64,000 bases of DNA from Flavobacterium piscis (GTDB lineage Bacteria > Bacteroidota > Bacteroidia > Flavobacteriales > Flavobacteriaceae): positions 1 to 64,000 of the forward strand of contig NZ_LVEN01000012.1 in assembly GCF_001686925.1 (NCBI RefSeq), given 5' to 3'. Of this stretch, positions 24,681-33,565 are shown in pieces. A program made the position numbers and the translations under genes. Position 1 is the first letter of the stretch. Every line of letters starts with the position of its first letter. The notes beneath the pieces were generated by a model. That model was not told the origin of the DNA. It ran no database searches and saw only the letters and a list, made by a program, of their open reading frames with translations.

Positions 24681-24729
24681 AAGAAGCAAGATACAAGAAT
24701 CAAATCTTGTTTCTTGTATCTTGCTTCTT
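24681..24729. repeat. Perfect 19-bp-stem hairpin before the ligase gene
   Basis: The arm AAGAAGCAAGATACAAGAA (24681-24699) is exactly complementary to 24711-24729, with an 11-nt loop. It lies in a purine-rich low-complexity spacer and ends 28 bp before the ligase ATG. It could attenuate transcription or control the translation of the ligase, or be a simple repeat expansion. Confidence 0.75.
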
Positions 24730-24757
24730 GCCTCTCTTCTTAAAAAAAAATAAAAAC

Positions 24758-26359
24758 ATGAAAAACTTTGCCGAACTTATAAAAGCGCTTGACAGTTCTA
24801 ATAAAACTTCGGTAAAAGTAGATGCTTTAACCAATTATTTCATTAATGCCAGTAATGAAGACAAAGTCTGGACAATTGCTATTCTTTCGCACCGCCGCCC
24901 TCCCCGACCTGTAAATACAACTTTATTGCGATTATGGGCGAATGAACTAGCGGATATTCCGCTTTGGCTGTTTGAGGAAAGTTATCATATTGTGGGCGAT
25001 CTTGCCGAAACTATTGCTTTGGTAATCCCCACTACAAAAGAACATTCAGATAAAAGTTTAACCGAATATCTTCAGGAAATTATTGCCCTGAAAAAGAAAA
25101 CAGATATCGAAAAAAAAGAATATCTGCACGAAAACTGGCTGGCGCTTAATTATTACGAACGTTTTGTTTTTACTAAATTAATTACCGGAAGTTTTAGAAT
25201 CGGCGTAAGCCAAAAATTAATGACACGTGCCCTTTCTAAAGCTGAAAATATTGATGAAGATTCATTAGCACATAAATTAATGGGCGATTGGAATCCGAAC
25301 ACCATTACGTTTCAGGAATTAATTTTAGACGAACAAAACAGCGATTATTTATCCAAACCTTTTCCGTTTTATCTTGCTTATCCTATTGAAGGTGAACCAT
25401 CAAATTTAGGAAATCCCGAAGATTGGAGCGCTGAACACAAATGGGACGGAATCAGGTCGCAAACCATCATCCGTGATAATGAAATTTTTATCTGGAGTCG
25501 TGGCGAGGAATTAGTAACCGATAAATATCCTGAATTTGCATCTTTCATCGGAATTATTCCTGATGGAACTGTAATCGATGGGGAAATTCTTCCATTCATA
25601 GAAAATGAAATAGGAACTTTTAATGATCTTCAAACCCGAATTGGTCGAAAAACTGCTTCTGCTGCAATCCTTAAAAAATCTCCTGTAATTATAAAAGCTT
25701 ACGATTTATTAGAATGGAAAGGTCAGGATATTCGAAATCTTCCTTTTGAAGAAAGACGTGTATTATTGGAACAATTGTATGAAGATATCAAACACCATGA
25801 TATTCCGCTGCAACTTTCTGAAAGGGTGAAATTTTCAACCTGGGAAGAATTAACAGAGGAAAGGTTGCGTTCCCGCGAAATGAAGAGCGAAGGTTTAATG
25901 ATTAAAAGAAAAGATTCGCCTTATCTCGTAGGAAGAAAAAAAGGCGATTGGTGGAAGTGGAAAATTGAACCTTTGGTGATTGATGCCGTCCTCACCTACG
26001 CCATGCGCGGTCACGGACGACGTTCGAATTTATTTACCGATTATACTTTTGCCCTTTGGCATAATAACGAAAATAATGAACGCGAATTGGTCACATTTGC
26101 GAAAGCCTATTCCGGTTTAACCGATGCGGAATTTAGAATGGTTGATGATTGGATTAAAAAAAATACACTGGAAAGATTTGGTCCCGTTCGAAGCGTTACG
26201 CCTCAATTGGTTTTCGAAATTGGTTTTGAAGGAATTGCGCTTTCAAAAAGACATAAAAGTGGGATTGCGACACGGTTTCCGAGGATTTTAAGATGGCGAC
26301 ATGATAAAAAAATTGATGAAGCTAATTCTATTGAGGATTTGAAGAGTATGATTTTATAG
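24758..26359 (+). CDS. ATP-dependent DNA ligase
   Basis: A 533-residue bacterial ATP-dependent ligase. It has an N-terminal helical DNA-binding domain (1-200), an adenylation domain with catalytic lysine K228 in motif I (KWDG), motif III-like DGEILPF, motif IV EGLMIKRKDS, motif V WWKWK, and an OB-fold end (about 410-533). The frame is open to 24707, but the ATG at 24758 gives the family N-terminus MKNFAELIKALD; the earlier codons lie in the hairpin repeat. It is not LigD (no polymerase or nuclease domain) and differs from the essential NAD-dependent ligase. It is the central member of the ligase-associated DNA damage response set. Confidence 0.92.
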   Translation: MKNFAELIKALDSSNKTSVKVDALTNYFINASNEDKVWTIAILSHRRPPRPVNTTLLRLWANELADIPLWLFEESYHIVGDLAETIALVIPTTKEHSDKSLTEYLQEIIALKKKTDIEKKEYLHENWLALNYYERFVFTKLITGSFRIGVSQKLMTRALSKAENIDEDSLAHKLMGDWNPNTITFQELILDEQNSDYLSKPFPFYLAYPIEGEPSNLGNPEDWSAEHKWDGIRSQTIIRDNEIFIWSRGEELVTDKYPEFASFIGIIPDGTVIDGEILPFIENEIGTFNDLQTRIGRKTASAAILKKSPVIIKAYDLLEWKGQDIRNLPFEERRVLLEQLYEDIKHHDIPLQLSERVKFSTWEELTEERLRSREMKSEGLMIKRKDSPYLVGRKKGDWWKWKIEPLVIDAVLTYAMRGHGRRSNLFTDYTFALWHNNENNERELVTFAKAYSGLTDAEFRMVDDWIKKNTLERFGPVRSVTPQLVFEIGFEGIALSKRHKSGIATRFPRILRWRHDKKIDEANSIEDLKSMIL

Positions 26360-26377
26360 TTAAGGATTGCGAGATGG

Positions 26378-26814
26378 CACACGGATGACACGGATTCGCA
26401 AGCGAAAACACGGATGAGCGCGGATTTTATTCTTGCTTTTCTTGTTTCTATCCGCATTTTTTGTCATTTCGACGCAGGAGAAATCCTCGCGAGAAGCTCG
26501 ACAAAGATTGACGATTTTAGGAACGGAATTTTTAGTGCGATTTCTCCTCCGTCGAAATGATAAAATTGTGGTAAAAAAAAAAAAGGCACACGGATGACGC
26601 GGATTCGCAAGCGAAAACACGGATGAGCACGGATTTTTTATAGAGTAGTTTTAAAGCTCCAGAGGAGCGTAATATTTATAGAAACTATGAAAATGTGCCA
26701 AAAAAAGAGCTCCAGCGGAGCGATATATAAATTTTTAATGATGAATATGTCACCCCGATGGGGTTCTAAAAAATAAACTTATAAATTTCTATAAATATGA
26801 CGTCCCGCTGGGAC
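26378..26814. repeat. Mosaic of intergenic repeats between ligase and helicase genes
   Basis: Two copies of a CACGGATGACNCGGATTCGC word series (from 26378 and 26586) flank a MITE-like copy (26463-26561). Four small hairpins follow: GCTCCAGAGGAGC (26656), GCTCCAGCGGAGC (26709), ACCCCGATGGGGT (26752) and GTCCCGCTGGGAC (26802). No gene is seen in 26360-26895. The insertions separate two genes that are usually close together. Confidence 0.75.
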
Positions 26815-26895
26815 TTATTTAAAAAAACCGATTACTTAATTTTCTTTCAAAAAGCAAAACTTAATGAAACTTAATATCTTAATGGTAAAAAAATA

Positions 26896-29355
26896 ATGAA
26901 CAGAGAGCAACTTTTTGCGGTAGCAAATGAATGGTTTGAGAATCAGGGATGGAAACCTTTTCCGTTTCAGACTCAGGCTTGGACTGCTTTTTTGCAAGGA
27001 AAAAACGGTTTATTGAACGCTCCTACAGGCAGCGGAAAAACCTATGCGCTCTGGTTGCCAATTGTTCTCAACTACATAAAAAATAATCCCGATTATAAAA
27101 CCAAACACAAACCCGGACTTAAAGCGATTTGGATTACGCCTTTACGTTCTCTTTCGGTAGAAATAAAACAAGCTGCAGAACGTGTGGTTAATGATTTGGG
27201 AACTCAAATGACCGTCGGAATTCGTTCTGGAGATACATCAGCAAGCGAGAGAGCCAAACAAAAAGGAAAAATGCCGGACTTATTGGTTACCACTCCGGAG
27301 AGTTTGCAATTGCTTTTGGCAACAAAAGGTTATGATAAAATATTTGGCAATTGTACGGCAATTGTTATTGATGAATGGCACGAATTATTAGGTACAAAAC
27401 GCGGTGTTCAAACCGAATTGGCTTTATCCCGACTAAAAACTATTGCGCCAAAAATGCGTATTTGGGGAATTTCAGCTACGATTGGGAATTTGCAGCAGGC
27501 GCAGGAAGTTTTACTTGGTGTAGATTCTGAAGCGTATCATAATTCGGTTTTGATAAAGGCTCAGATTCATAAAAAGATAAAAGTCATTTCGATTATTCCG
27601 GATAAAATGGAAACGTATCCGTGGCGAGGTCATATGGGTTTGCATCTTATTGATGAAGTGGCAAAAATTGTAAAAGCCAGTAAAACAACATTGATTTTTA
27701 CCAATGTACGATCGGCTTGTGAAATCTGGTTTCAGCGATTGCTCGAAAAATATCCTGAGTTTGCCGGAGAAATGGCGATGCATCACGGAAGTATTAATCG
27801 CGAAACGAGACTTTGGGTTGAACAAGCGATTAGAGACGAAGAACTAAAAGTTGTGGTTTGTACTTCAAGTCTGGATCTTGGAGTTGATTTTGCGCCTGTA
27901 GAAACTATTATTCAGGTTGGCGGACCTAAAGGTGTTGCGCGATTTTTGCAAAGAGCCGGAAGAAGCGGACACCAACCGGGGAAAGAAAGTGTGATTTATT
28001 TTCTGGCAACGCATGCAATCGAATTAATAGAAGCTTCGGCATTGAAAAAAGCGGTTGAAGAGAATGTTATCGAAGATCGTGTTCCGTACTTAAACAGTTG
28101 GGATGTTTTGGTACAATACCTCAATACTTTGGCGGTTTCGGATGGATTTCTGCCCGATGACATTTTTAAAGAAGTCAAAGGAACTTTTTGTTATCAGGCA
28201 ATGACAGAAGAAAATTGGAATTGGGTTTTGAATTTCATTTCTAACGGAAGTCAAAGTCTGCAAGCTTATGATGAATATAAAAAAGTTGACGTTGAAGAAG
28301 ACGGACGTTATAAAATAAACAGCCGATTGATTGCCATGCACCACCGCATGCAAATAGGAACTATTGTGGGCGATGCTGTTATCAACGTAAAATTTATGAG
28401 TGGCGGTTATATTGGCACTATCGAAGAATGGTTTGTGTCGAAATTAAAACCAGGCGATACTTTTATCTTCGCGGGAAAACAACTCGAATTGTTCCGAATA
28501 AGAAATATGCAGGTTTTGGTTAGAAAGGCGGATCCTAAAAAGAAATCAAAAGTGGTAAGCTGGATGGGCGGCCGAATGGCACTTTCGGCACAAATGAGCG
28601 AATTGCTGCGTCAGGAATTGTATCGTGCCAATACCGATAATTTATCGCCGGAACTCAAAGCATTACAACCTTTATTTGCACGACAAAGAAAGGAATCTAT
28701 TGTTCCCGGAGACGATCAGTTTTTGATTGAAACGTTTAAAACCAGAGAAGGCTATCACGCTATTTTTTATCCTTTTGAAGGGCGGTTTGTGCATGAAGCG
28801 CTGGCAAGTTTATTGGCTTATAGAATTAGTTTACTTTTGCCTATCAGTTTTTCGCTTGCGTATAATGATTACGGATTCGAATTACTTTCTGATCAGGAAA
28901 TTGATATGCAGAATGTTCTGGATAATAATTTATTCTCCACGGAATATGTGCATCATGATTTGCAAAAAAGCCTTAATGCGACCGAAATGGCCAGACGAAA
29001 ATTCAGGGATATTGCCGTAATTGCAGGTTTGGTTTTTACTGGTTTTCCGGGAAAAATGGTCAAGACAAAACATTTGCAAAGCGGATCTCAATTGTTGTTT
29101 GAAGTTTTCAGGGATTACGAACCTGATAACTTATTATTTCAGCAAGCGTACCGCGAAACCTTTGAACATCAGCTGGAAGAAGGCCGTTTGATTATGGCTT
29201 TGGAACGAATAAACAATCAGGAAATTATCTGGAAATCCTGTTTGAAACCTACGCCTTTTAGTTTCCCTTTAATTACAGACCGATTAAGGGAAAAATTATC
29301 CAGTGAAACATTAGCAGAACGAATAAAAAAAATGACCGCTTCGTATATGAAGTAA
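26896..29355 (+). CDS. Ligase-associated DEXH-box helicase (Lhr-like)
   Basis: An 819-residue SF2 helicase. Walker A is NAPTGSGKT (41-49), motif II is DEWH (159-162), motif III is SATIGN, and motif VI is QRAGRSGHQPG. A winged-helix and Lhr-core-like C-terminal half follows. The family has 3'-5' translocase activity by analogy with Lhr-core and occurs almost only with the ATP ligase, exonuclease and phosphoesterase found around it. It starts after a 536-bp repeat-filled gap and is followed after 6 nt by pdeM, with which it is surely co-transcribed. A role in repair of damaged DNA ends is inferred from the gene set. Confidence 0.92.
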   Translation: MNREQLFAVANEWFENQGWKPFPFQTQAWTAFLQGKNGLLNAPTGSGKTYALWLPIVLNYIKNNPDYKTKHKPGLKAIWITPLRSLSVEIKQAAERVVNDLGTQMTVGIRSGDTSASERAKQKGKMPDLLVTTPESLQLLLATKGYDKIFGNCTAIVIDEWHELLGTKRGVQTELALSRLKTIAPKMRIWGISATIGNLQQAQEVLLGVDSEAYHNSVLIKAQIHKKIKVISIIPDKMETYPWRGHMGLHLIDEVAKIVKASKTTLIFTNVRSACEIWFQRLLEKYPEFAGEMAMHHGSINRETRLWVEQAIRDEELKVVVCTSSLDLGVDFAPVETIIQVGGPKGVARFLQRAGRSGHQPGKESVIYFLATHAIELIEASALKKAVEENVIEDRVPYLNSWDVLVQYLNTLAVSDGFLPDDIFKEVKGTFCYQAMTEENWNWVLNFISNGSQSLQAYDEYKKVDVEEDGRYKINSRLIAMHHRMQIGTIVGDAVINVKFMSGGYIGTIEEWFVSKLKPGDTFIFAGKQLELFRIRNMQVLVRKADPKKKSKVVSWMGGRMALSAQMSELLRQELYRANTDNLSPELKALQPLFARQRKESIVPGDDQFLIETFKTREGYHAIFYPFEGRFVHEALASLLAYRISLLLPISFSLAYNDYGFELLSDQEIDMQNVLDNNLFSTEYVHHDLQKSLNATEMARRKFRDIAVIAGLVFTGFPGKMVKTKHLQSGSQLLFEVFRDYEPDNLLFQQAYRETFEHQLEEGRLIMALERINNQEIIWKSCLKPTPFSFPLITDRLREKLSSETLAERIKKMTASYMK

Positions 29356-29361
29356 TATTTT

Positions 29362-29997
29362 ATGACGATTACCATACAAAATCAGACATTTATTTTGCAT
29401 CCGAGTGGGGCATTATTTTGGGAAACCAAAAAATTGCTTCTCATTTCTGATGTGCATTTAGGAAAAGTATCGCATTTCAGGAAACACGGCGTGGCGATTC
29501 CGAATAATGTGGTTTCGGAAAATTTTAAACGTTTGACCGATATTGTGGAAAATTTTAAACCTGAAAAAATTATTTTCCTGGGAGATTTATTCCATAGTTC
29601 TAAAAATACCGAATGGGATTTATTCGAAAAATGGGTAGAATGCTGCACCAATACTATTATCCTAATTGCCGGAAATCATGATATTATTGATAAAAAACAC
29701 TATCTCAAACTTGATATTGATGTTGTAGAATTTCTGGAAATTGACGATTTTTTACTTACACATCATCCTACCCTAAAAGAAGGTTTTTTTAATTTTTCAG
29801 GTCACATTCATCCTGGAATTATGCTGCGTGGTTTTGGTGCGCAATCTTTAAAATTACCTTGTTTTTTTCAGAAAGAAAATCAAATGATTCTGGCTGCATT
29901 TGGCGAATTTACCGGAAAGCATCTTTTGAAACCACAACAAAATGATATTGTATATGCGATTGCAAATGATGAAGTTATTAGAATTAACTTAAACTGA
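29362..29997 (+). CDS. pdeM: Ligase-associated endonuclease PdeM (metallophosphoesterase)
   Basis: A 211-residue calcineurin-like phosphoesterase. Metal-ligand motifs are in order: SDVHLGK (D30, H32), GDLFHS (D75), GNHD (104-107), THHP (about 133-136) and GHIHPG (H148, H150). The family is the phosphodiesterase member of the bacterial ligase-associated DNA damage response. It lies 6 nt after the helicase gene. Its stop overlaps by 9 bp the stop end of the convergent gene at 29989, so no separate terminator exists between them. Confidence 0.9.
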   Translation: MTITIQNQTFILHPSGALFWETKKLLLISDVHLGKVSHFRKHGVAIPNNVVSENFKRLTDIVENFKPEKIIFLGDLFHSSKNTEWDLFEKWVECCTNTIILIAGNHDIIDKKHYLKLDIDVVEFLEIDDFLLTHHPTLKEGFFNFSGHIHPGIMLRGFGAQSLKLPCFFQKENQMILAAFGEFTGKHLLKPQQNDIVYAIANDEVIRINLN

Positions 29998-30495
29998 TTT
30001 TTTAAGGTAAAGTTGTTTTTCATTTGTGTCACGGGTAGTATCATTTTCGTAATTGAATTCTTCGTAACCCAAAGACTTTAATGTATCTATTAAAACCGTA
30101 TCAATTGTAAAAGCTTTCGCCCAAATTAAGTCGTATTTTCTTTGCAAAGCTACTTCTTCGGCACGTTTAAAAAGCACGTTGATATCGTCAGGATTAAAGT
30201 ACACAATATGATCTACCCCTATTGGTTTATTGGCATCAAGGTTTTGATTCGAAAGTCGGGATGAATTGAGTTTCATGAAAGACAACGGATTTTCGCCATC
30301 ATACGCCATTAACATTTCGACTGAAAAATCGTTTTGTATTTTGAATAATTTCTGGCTTGAAAGGTTTTCATTGGCGTACTTCTCTCCTATTTCTTTCGAT
30401 GACCCAAATAAATCAGAATAGAATTTTAGTGCTTTTTCTTCCATCCAAACTACATTATCATTGATGATTACTACGAATTTTGCTGCTTTAGACAT
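29989..30495 (-). CDS. Putative GNAT-fold acetyltransferase
   Basis: A 168-residue soluble protein with a GNAT-like order: an N-terminal helix (EEKALKFYSDLF), strands VEMLMAYDGENPLSFMKL, a strand GVDHIVYF in the position of beta-4, a helix DINVLFKRAEEVALQRKY, and a C-terminal IDTLKSLGYEEFNYE resembling motif B. The acetyl-CoA loop Q/RxxGxG/A is not visible, so activity is uncertain. Convergent with pdeM, with a 9-bp overlap of their 3' ends. The substrate is unknown and the fold assignment is moderate. Confidence 0.65.
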   Translation of the reverse strand: MSKAAKFVVIINDNVVWMEEKALKFYSDLFGSSKEIGEKYANENLSSQKLFKIQNDFSVEMLMAYDGENPLSFMKLNSSRLSNQNLDANKPIGVDHIVYFNPDDINVLFKRAEEVALQRKYDLIWAKAFTIDTVLIDTLKSLGYEEFNYENDTTRDTNEKQLYLKKSV

Positions 30496-30755
30496 ATCTT
30501 TTATTTTTTTTATTACTGCAAAGTTGAGATGATTTGATTGATCAGAAAAGAGCTAAAAGGCTTTTGTTTTGTTCGAAAAGGCAGTTCGATTAATTGGGGA
30601 CTTCTTTTTAAACACATAGAGACATAGCTTGTTGAATCGCTTAAGAAAGGCATTTTACTTTTAATAAATCACAATAGCAGCAACTTTAACAATTGAGATG
30701 CAGATGCTAACAATTTTATTCACTTAAAGACAATGCATTGTATTGTCATTTTATT

Positions 30756-31025
30756 GTCAGGCTGAGCGAAGTCGAAGCCCACGTTTCAATTGGAGCGCCC
30801 TTCGACTTCGCTCAGGGTGACAATTGGAATGTTTAAATAAAAAAATTAAACCCAAGATTGGGCTAAAAAACTAAAAAAAGAGATCGAAAACGAATAACTA
30901 CTCCATTCGCTCGTCGCTCGCGAGAGGGATAGAAGCAAGCTACCGAAGTAGCGCGGATAGCCCGACAGCATCCCAATAAGAGGGCGTATAAGCGCATAGT
31001 AAATTTGCCCTCTTATCGGGATGGT
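30756..31025. repeat. Repeat cluster in a 571-bp gene-free stretch
   Basis: A 66-bp inverted repeat (30756-30821) with ends GTCAGGCTGAGCGAAG and CTTCGCTCAGGGTGAC. A second composite (about 30878-31025) contains GGATAGAAGC, GATAGCCCGACAGC and a long stem GAGGGC facing GCCCTC near CTTATCGGGATGG. The second composite shares some words with the structured RNA element of 8311-8407 and may be a degenerate relative. No gene is seen in 30496-31066. Confidence 0.6.
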
Positions 31026-31066
31026 GACTCGCCCAAAGTATAATTACGTATATACTTTTAAATATA

Positions 31067-31930
31067 CTAAACATTCTTTCTGCGATATTCTAAAGGTGAA
31101 ATTCCTTCGCATTTTTTAAAAAATCTTCCAAAACCGGATTGATTGGGGAAGTTTAAGGTGTCACTGATTTGATTGATTGTAAGATCTTTATTTTGGAGTA
31201 ATATTTTGGCTTCGAGAATTACAATTTCATCGATCCAATCGCTGGCAGTTTTTCCGCTATTGTTTTTAATTACTTCTGAAAGATATTTGCGCGATACATT
31301 TAAAGCATAAGCATAATACTGAACGGATCTTTGACTTAGAAAATCTCTGGAAAGGATTTCTTTGAACTTTTCGAACAAAGGATTTTGAACTGAATTGTTT
31401 GTAATGGTTTGTTTTATAATGTCTAATTCGTAAATCAGTATATAAAGATAAGCTCTTAGAATAGAAGACTGATTATCAGAATTATGTTCTATCGATTGTC
31501 GTAACAAAGTAAAGATTTGTTCAAACTTAATTTTGTTTTTTTTCTCAAGATTGAAAACATGCATTTCGCTATTGTCGAAAAATTCATATTGCGAAAGAAA
31601 AAAAACATTGGCCTGATTGTGCAGGAAAAATTGAGGTTTGAAAAAGATAATATCGATTAAAATTTCTTCGCTATCTTTTGTAAAACTTCTAATTACCGAA
31701 GGTCCCAATGTTAGTATAGCTGGGGCGTGAATTACTGTTTTCTTGAGTTTGGTTTGCATTACTATACTACCCTTTCGAAGAAATTCTATGGCATAACTTT
31801 CTGCACGATAAGGTTCGCTGATATAAGGATGATCTTTTGCCTGAATATAAAAATAATCTTTATTATTGTCGGCATTATCAAACAAACTCTTATGGTGTGT
31901 GAGCGAGTATGTTGTAATTTTATTCTTCAA
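31067..31930 (-). CDS. AraC family transcriptional regulator, probable TTG start
   Basis: The C-terminal AraC domain has two helix-turn-helix units (about YYAYALNVSRKYLSEVIK and INQISDTLNFPNQSGFGRFF, ending ISPLEYRRKN), preceded by a cupin-like N-terminal sensing domain. The frame is open to ATGs at 31978 and 31996, but a consensus promoter (-33 TTTG 31981-31984, -7 TATATTTG 31953-31960) lies inside that extension and predicts transcription from about 31947. The first start after it is TTG at 31930, giving 287 residues beginning LKNKITTYSL. It follows the PQQ dehydrogenase gene on the same strand. Its targets and ligand are unknown. Confidence 0.8.
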   Translation of the reverse strand: MKNKITTYSLTHHKSLFDNADNNKDYFYIQAKDHPYISEPYRAESYAIEFLRKGSIVMQTKLKKTVIHAPAILTLGPSVIRSFTKDSEEILIDIIFFKPQFFLHNQANVFFLSQYEFFDNSEMHVFNLEKKNKIKFEQIFTLLRQSIEHNSDNQSSILRAYLYILIYELDIIKQTITNNSVQNPLFEKFKEILSRDFLSQRSVQYYAYALNVSRKYLSEVIKNNSGKTASDWIDEIVILEAKILLQNKDLTINQISDTLNFPNQSGFGRFFKKCEGISPLEYRRKNV

Positions 31931-31952
31931 TTGTTTTTGCTTTAATCTATAC

Positions 31953-31984
31953 CAAATATAGACAACGGTTTTCTGCATAACAAA
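31953..31984 (-). promoter_or_regulatory. Consensus promoter of the AraC gene
   Basis: Minus strand: TTTG (31981-31984), a 20-bp spacer, TATATTTG (31953-31960). This is an exact Bacteroidetes sigma-A match and is the reason for moving the AraC start to 31930. Confidence 0.72.
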
Positions 31985-32009
31985 TAATGGCGCCATATAG
32001 CGCCATTAT
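31984..32009 (-). terminator. Hairpin after the PQQ dehydrogenase gene
   Basis: ATAATGGCGC (31984-31993) pairs perfectly with GCGCCATTAT (32000-32009) over a 6-nt loop, 40 bp past the dehydrogenase stop codon. An AT-rich tail follows on the minus strand. It touches the -33 of the AraC promoter, so it could equally be an operator. Confidence 0.5.
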
Positions 32010-32049
32010 CAGTATTCTCCTAAAAGAATCTATATTTAAAAATTGAAAC

Positions 32050-33276
32050 TTATTTTTTATCAATTTTATACAATCTTCCACCATCCGTAATGGCATATAA
32101 AGCACCATCATTTCCTTGTGTTACATCTCTAAAACGTTGGTTTTCTGAAGCCAAAAGTCTTTCTTCACCAACCACTTTATTGTCTTTTATAGCAAGACGT
32201 ACAATGTGCATGCCGCTTAAAGCGCCTATGAAAAGGCTATTTTGCCATTCCGGAACACGATTTCCTGTGTAGAACGTCATTCCGCTTGGTGAAACTACAG
32301 GATCCCAATAATAAACCGGTTGCTCTAAACCATCTTGTTGCTGAATTCCCGCTCCTACTTTTTCTCCGCTATATTCGATTCCGTATGTAATTGTTGGCCA
32401 TCCGTAATTTGCACCGGATTTTAGACGATTGATTTCGTCACCTCCGCGTGGTCCATGTTCTGACAACCAAATTTCTCCTGTAGTAGGATTTAGTGCCAAA
32501 CCTTGCGGATTTCTATGTCCAATAGTATATAATTCAGGTAATGCTCCTGTTCCTGTAAAAGTAGGATTTCCGGTTGCTGGCTGCCCTTCTTTTGTTAATC
32601 GAACAACTTTTCCTAAACCTGACGATACAGATTGTGCTAATGGTCTTGTTTCTAACACAGAACGCTCTCCAGTACTTACTACAAGGAAACCGGATTTATC
32701 AAAAAGGATACGGCCACCGTAATGCAGCGTGCTTCCATTAGCCGGCTTTGCTCTGTAAATTACAGTTGCACCTTCGATTGTTTTTTCATCAGCTGAAAGT
32801 TTTCCTTTCGCAACAGCGGTATTATTTCCGCCTGTTGTTGCTTCTGCATAAACCCAGTAAATCATTCTGTTTGTTGCGAAATCTGGATCAATAGTTAAAC
32901 CTAGTAAACCTCCCTGATTGGCTGCGTTAACAGCAGGAATTCCTGTAATTGGAGCGCTCAAAACACCAGCAGTTGTAGCAATACGCATCGTTCCTGTTTT
33001 TTCGGTAATCAATAATCTTCCGTCAGGAAGACTTTTAATCCCCCATGGGCTTGTTAAGGCTGTTGCGATAACAACTCCCTGATAAGGTGTATTGGTTTGT
33101 AAGCCACTAACTCTGGTTTGACCTTCGAAAGCGGGTTTATAAGTTGTATTGGGAGCAGTGCCTTCGACAGGATTTGTGGTTGTACCCGGATTTACATCGA
33201 CATCTTTGTCGCTAGAGCAGCTTAGTAAGGTAATTAACATGCTCGAAACAATAGCAATTTGGTTAATATTTCTCAT
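32050..33276 (-). CDS. PQQ-dependent sugar dehydrogenase family lipoprotein
   Basis: A 408-residue protein of the soluble glucose dehydrogenase (GSDH/Yli) six-bladed propeller family. The lipobox TLLSC (C20) indicates an anchored periplasmic lipoprotein. Family signatures are SPWGIKSLPDGRLLITE, LHYGGRILFD, GHRNPQGLAL and LSEHGPRGGDEIN, whose His and Arg residues line the PQQ/calcium site. It probably oxidises aldose sugars or related alcohols, if PQQ is available; many Flavobacteria lack PQQ synthesis and scavenge it. The activity is inferred. It is followed by an AraC gene that may regulate it. Confidence 0.88.
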   Translation of the reverse strand: MRNINQIAIVSSMLITLLSCSSDKDVDVNPGTTTNPVEGTAPNTTYKPAFEGQTRVSGLQTNTPYQGVVIATALTSPWGIKSLPDGRLLITEKTGTMRIATTAGVLSAPITGIPAVNAANQGGLLGLTIDPDFATNRMIYWVYAEATTGGNNTAVAKGKLSADEKTIEGATVIYRAKPANGSTLHYGGRILFDKSGFLVVSTGERSVLETRPLAQSVSSGLGKVVRLTKEGQPATGNPTFTGTGALPELYTIGHRNPQGLALNPTTGEIWLSEHGPRGGDEINRLKSGANYGWPTITYGIEYSGEKVGAGIQQQDGLEQPVYYWDPVVSPSGMTFYTGNRVPEWQNSLFIGALSGMHIVRLAIKDNKVVGEERLLASENQRFRDVTQGNDGALYAITDGGRLYKIDKK

Positions 33277-33528
33277 AGTTTTGGGATTTTTATATTAGAA
33301 TAGATCAAAACTCTTAAATTTAAAACAAATCCTGTTATATAATTTATGAGAAAAGTTATACGATTATAAGGTTTTTATTATTCACTAGTGTTTTTTTAAA
33401 CCGCAAATTTCACAAATTATCACAAATTTTTAATCTGTCAATCTTGCTTAAACTTTGCGTAATTCTTTGCGTGCTTTGCGGTAAAAAAACTTTTAGTTTA
33501 AAAATCAAGGTTAACTAAAATATTTTTA

Positions 33529-33556
33529 TACATTTGCAATCATCAGATGATATGAT
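33529..33556 (+). promoter_or_regulatory. FadR-type promoter and operator
   Basis: -7 TACATTTG (33529-33536) is followed at once by CATCAGATGATATGAT (33541-33556), which would cover the transcription start. The same 16-mer with one change recurs at 34243-34258, so it is very likely the operator of the FadR-family protein encoded just downstream. Confidence 0.75.
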
Positions 33557-33565
33557 AACCTAAAT

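Noticed and set aside
26360..26620. 86-codon frame after the ligase gene
   Set aside because: It lies wholly in interspersed repeats.
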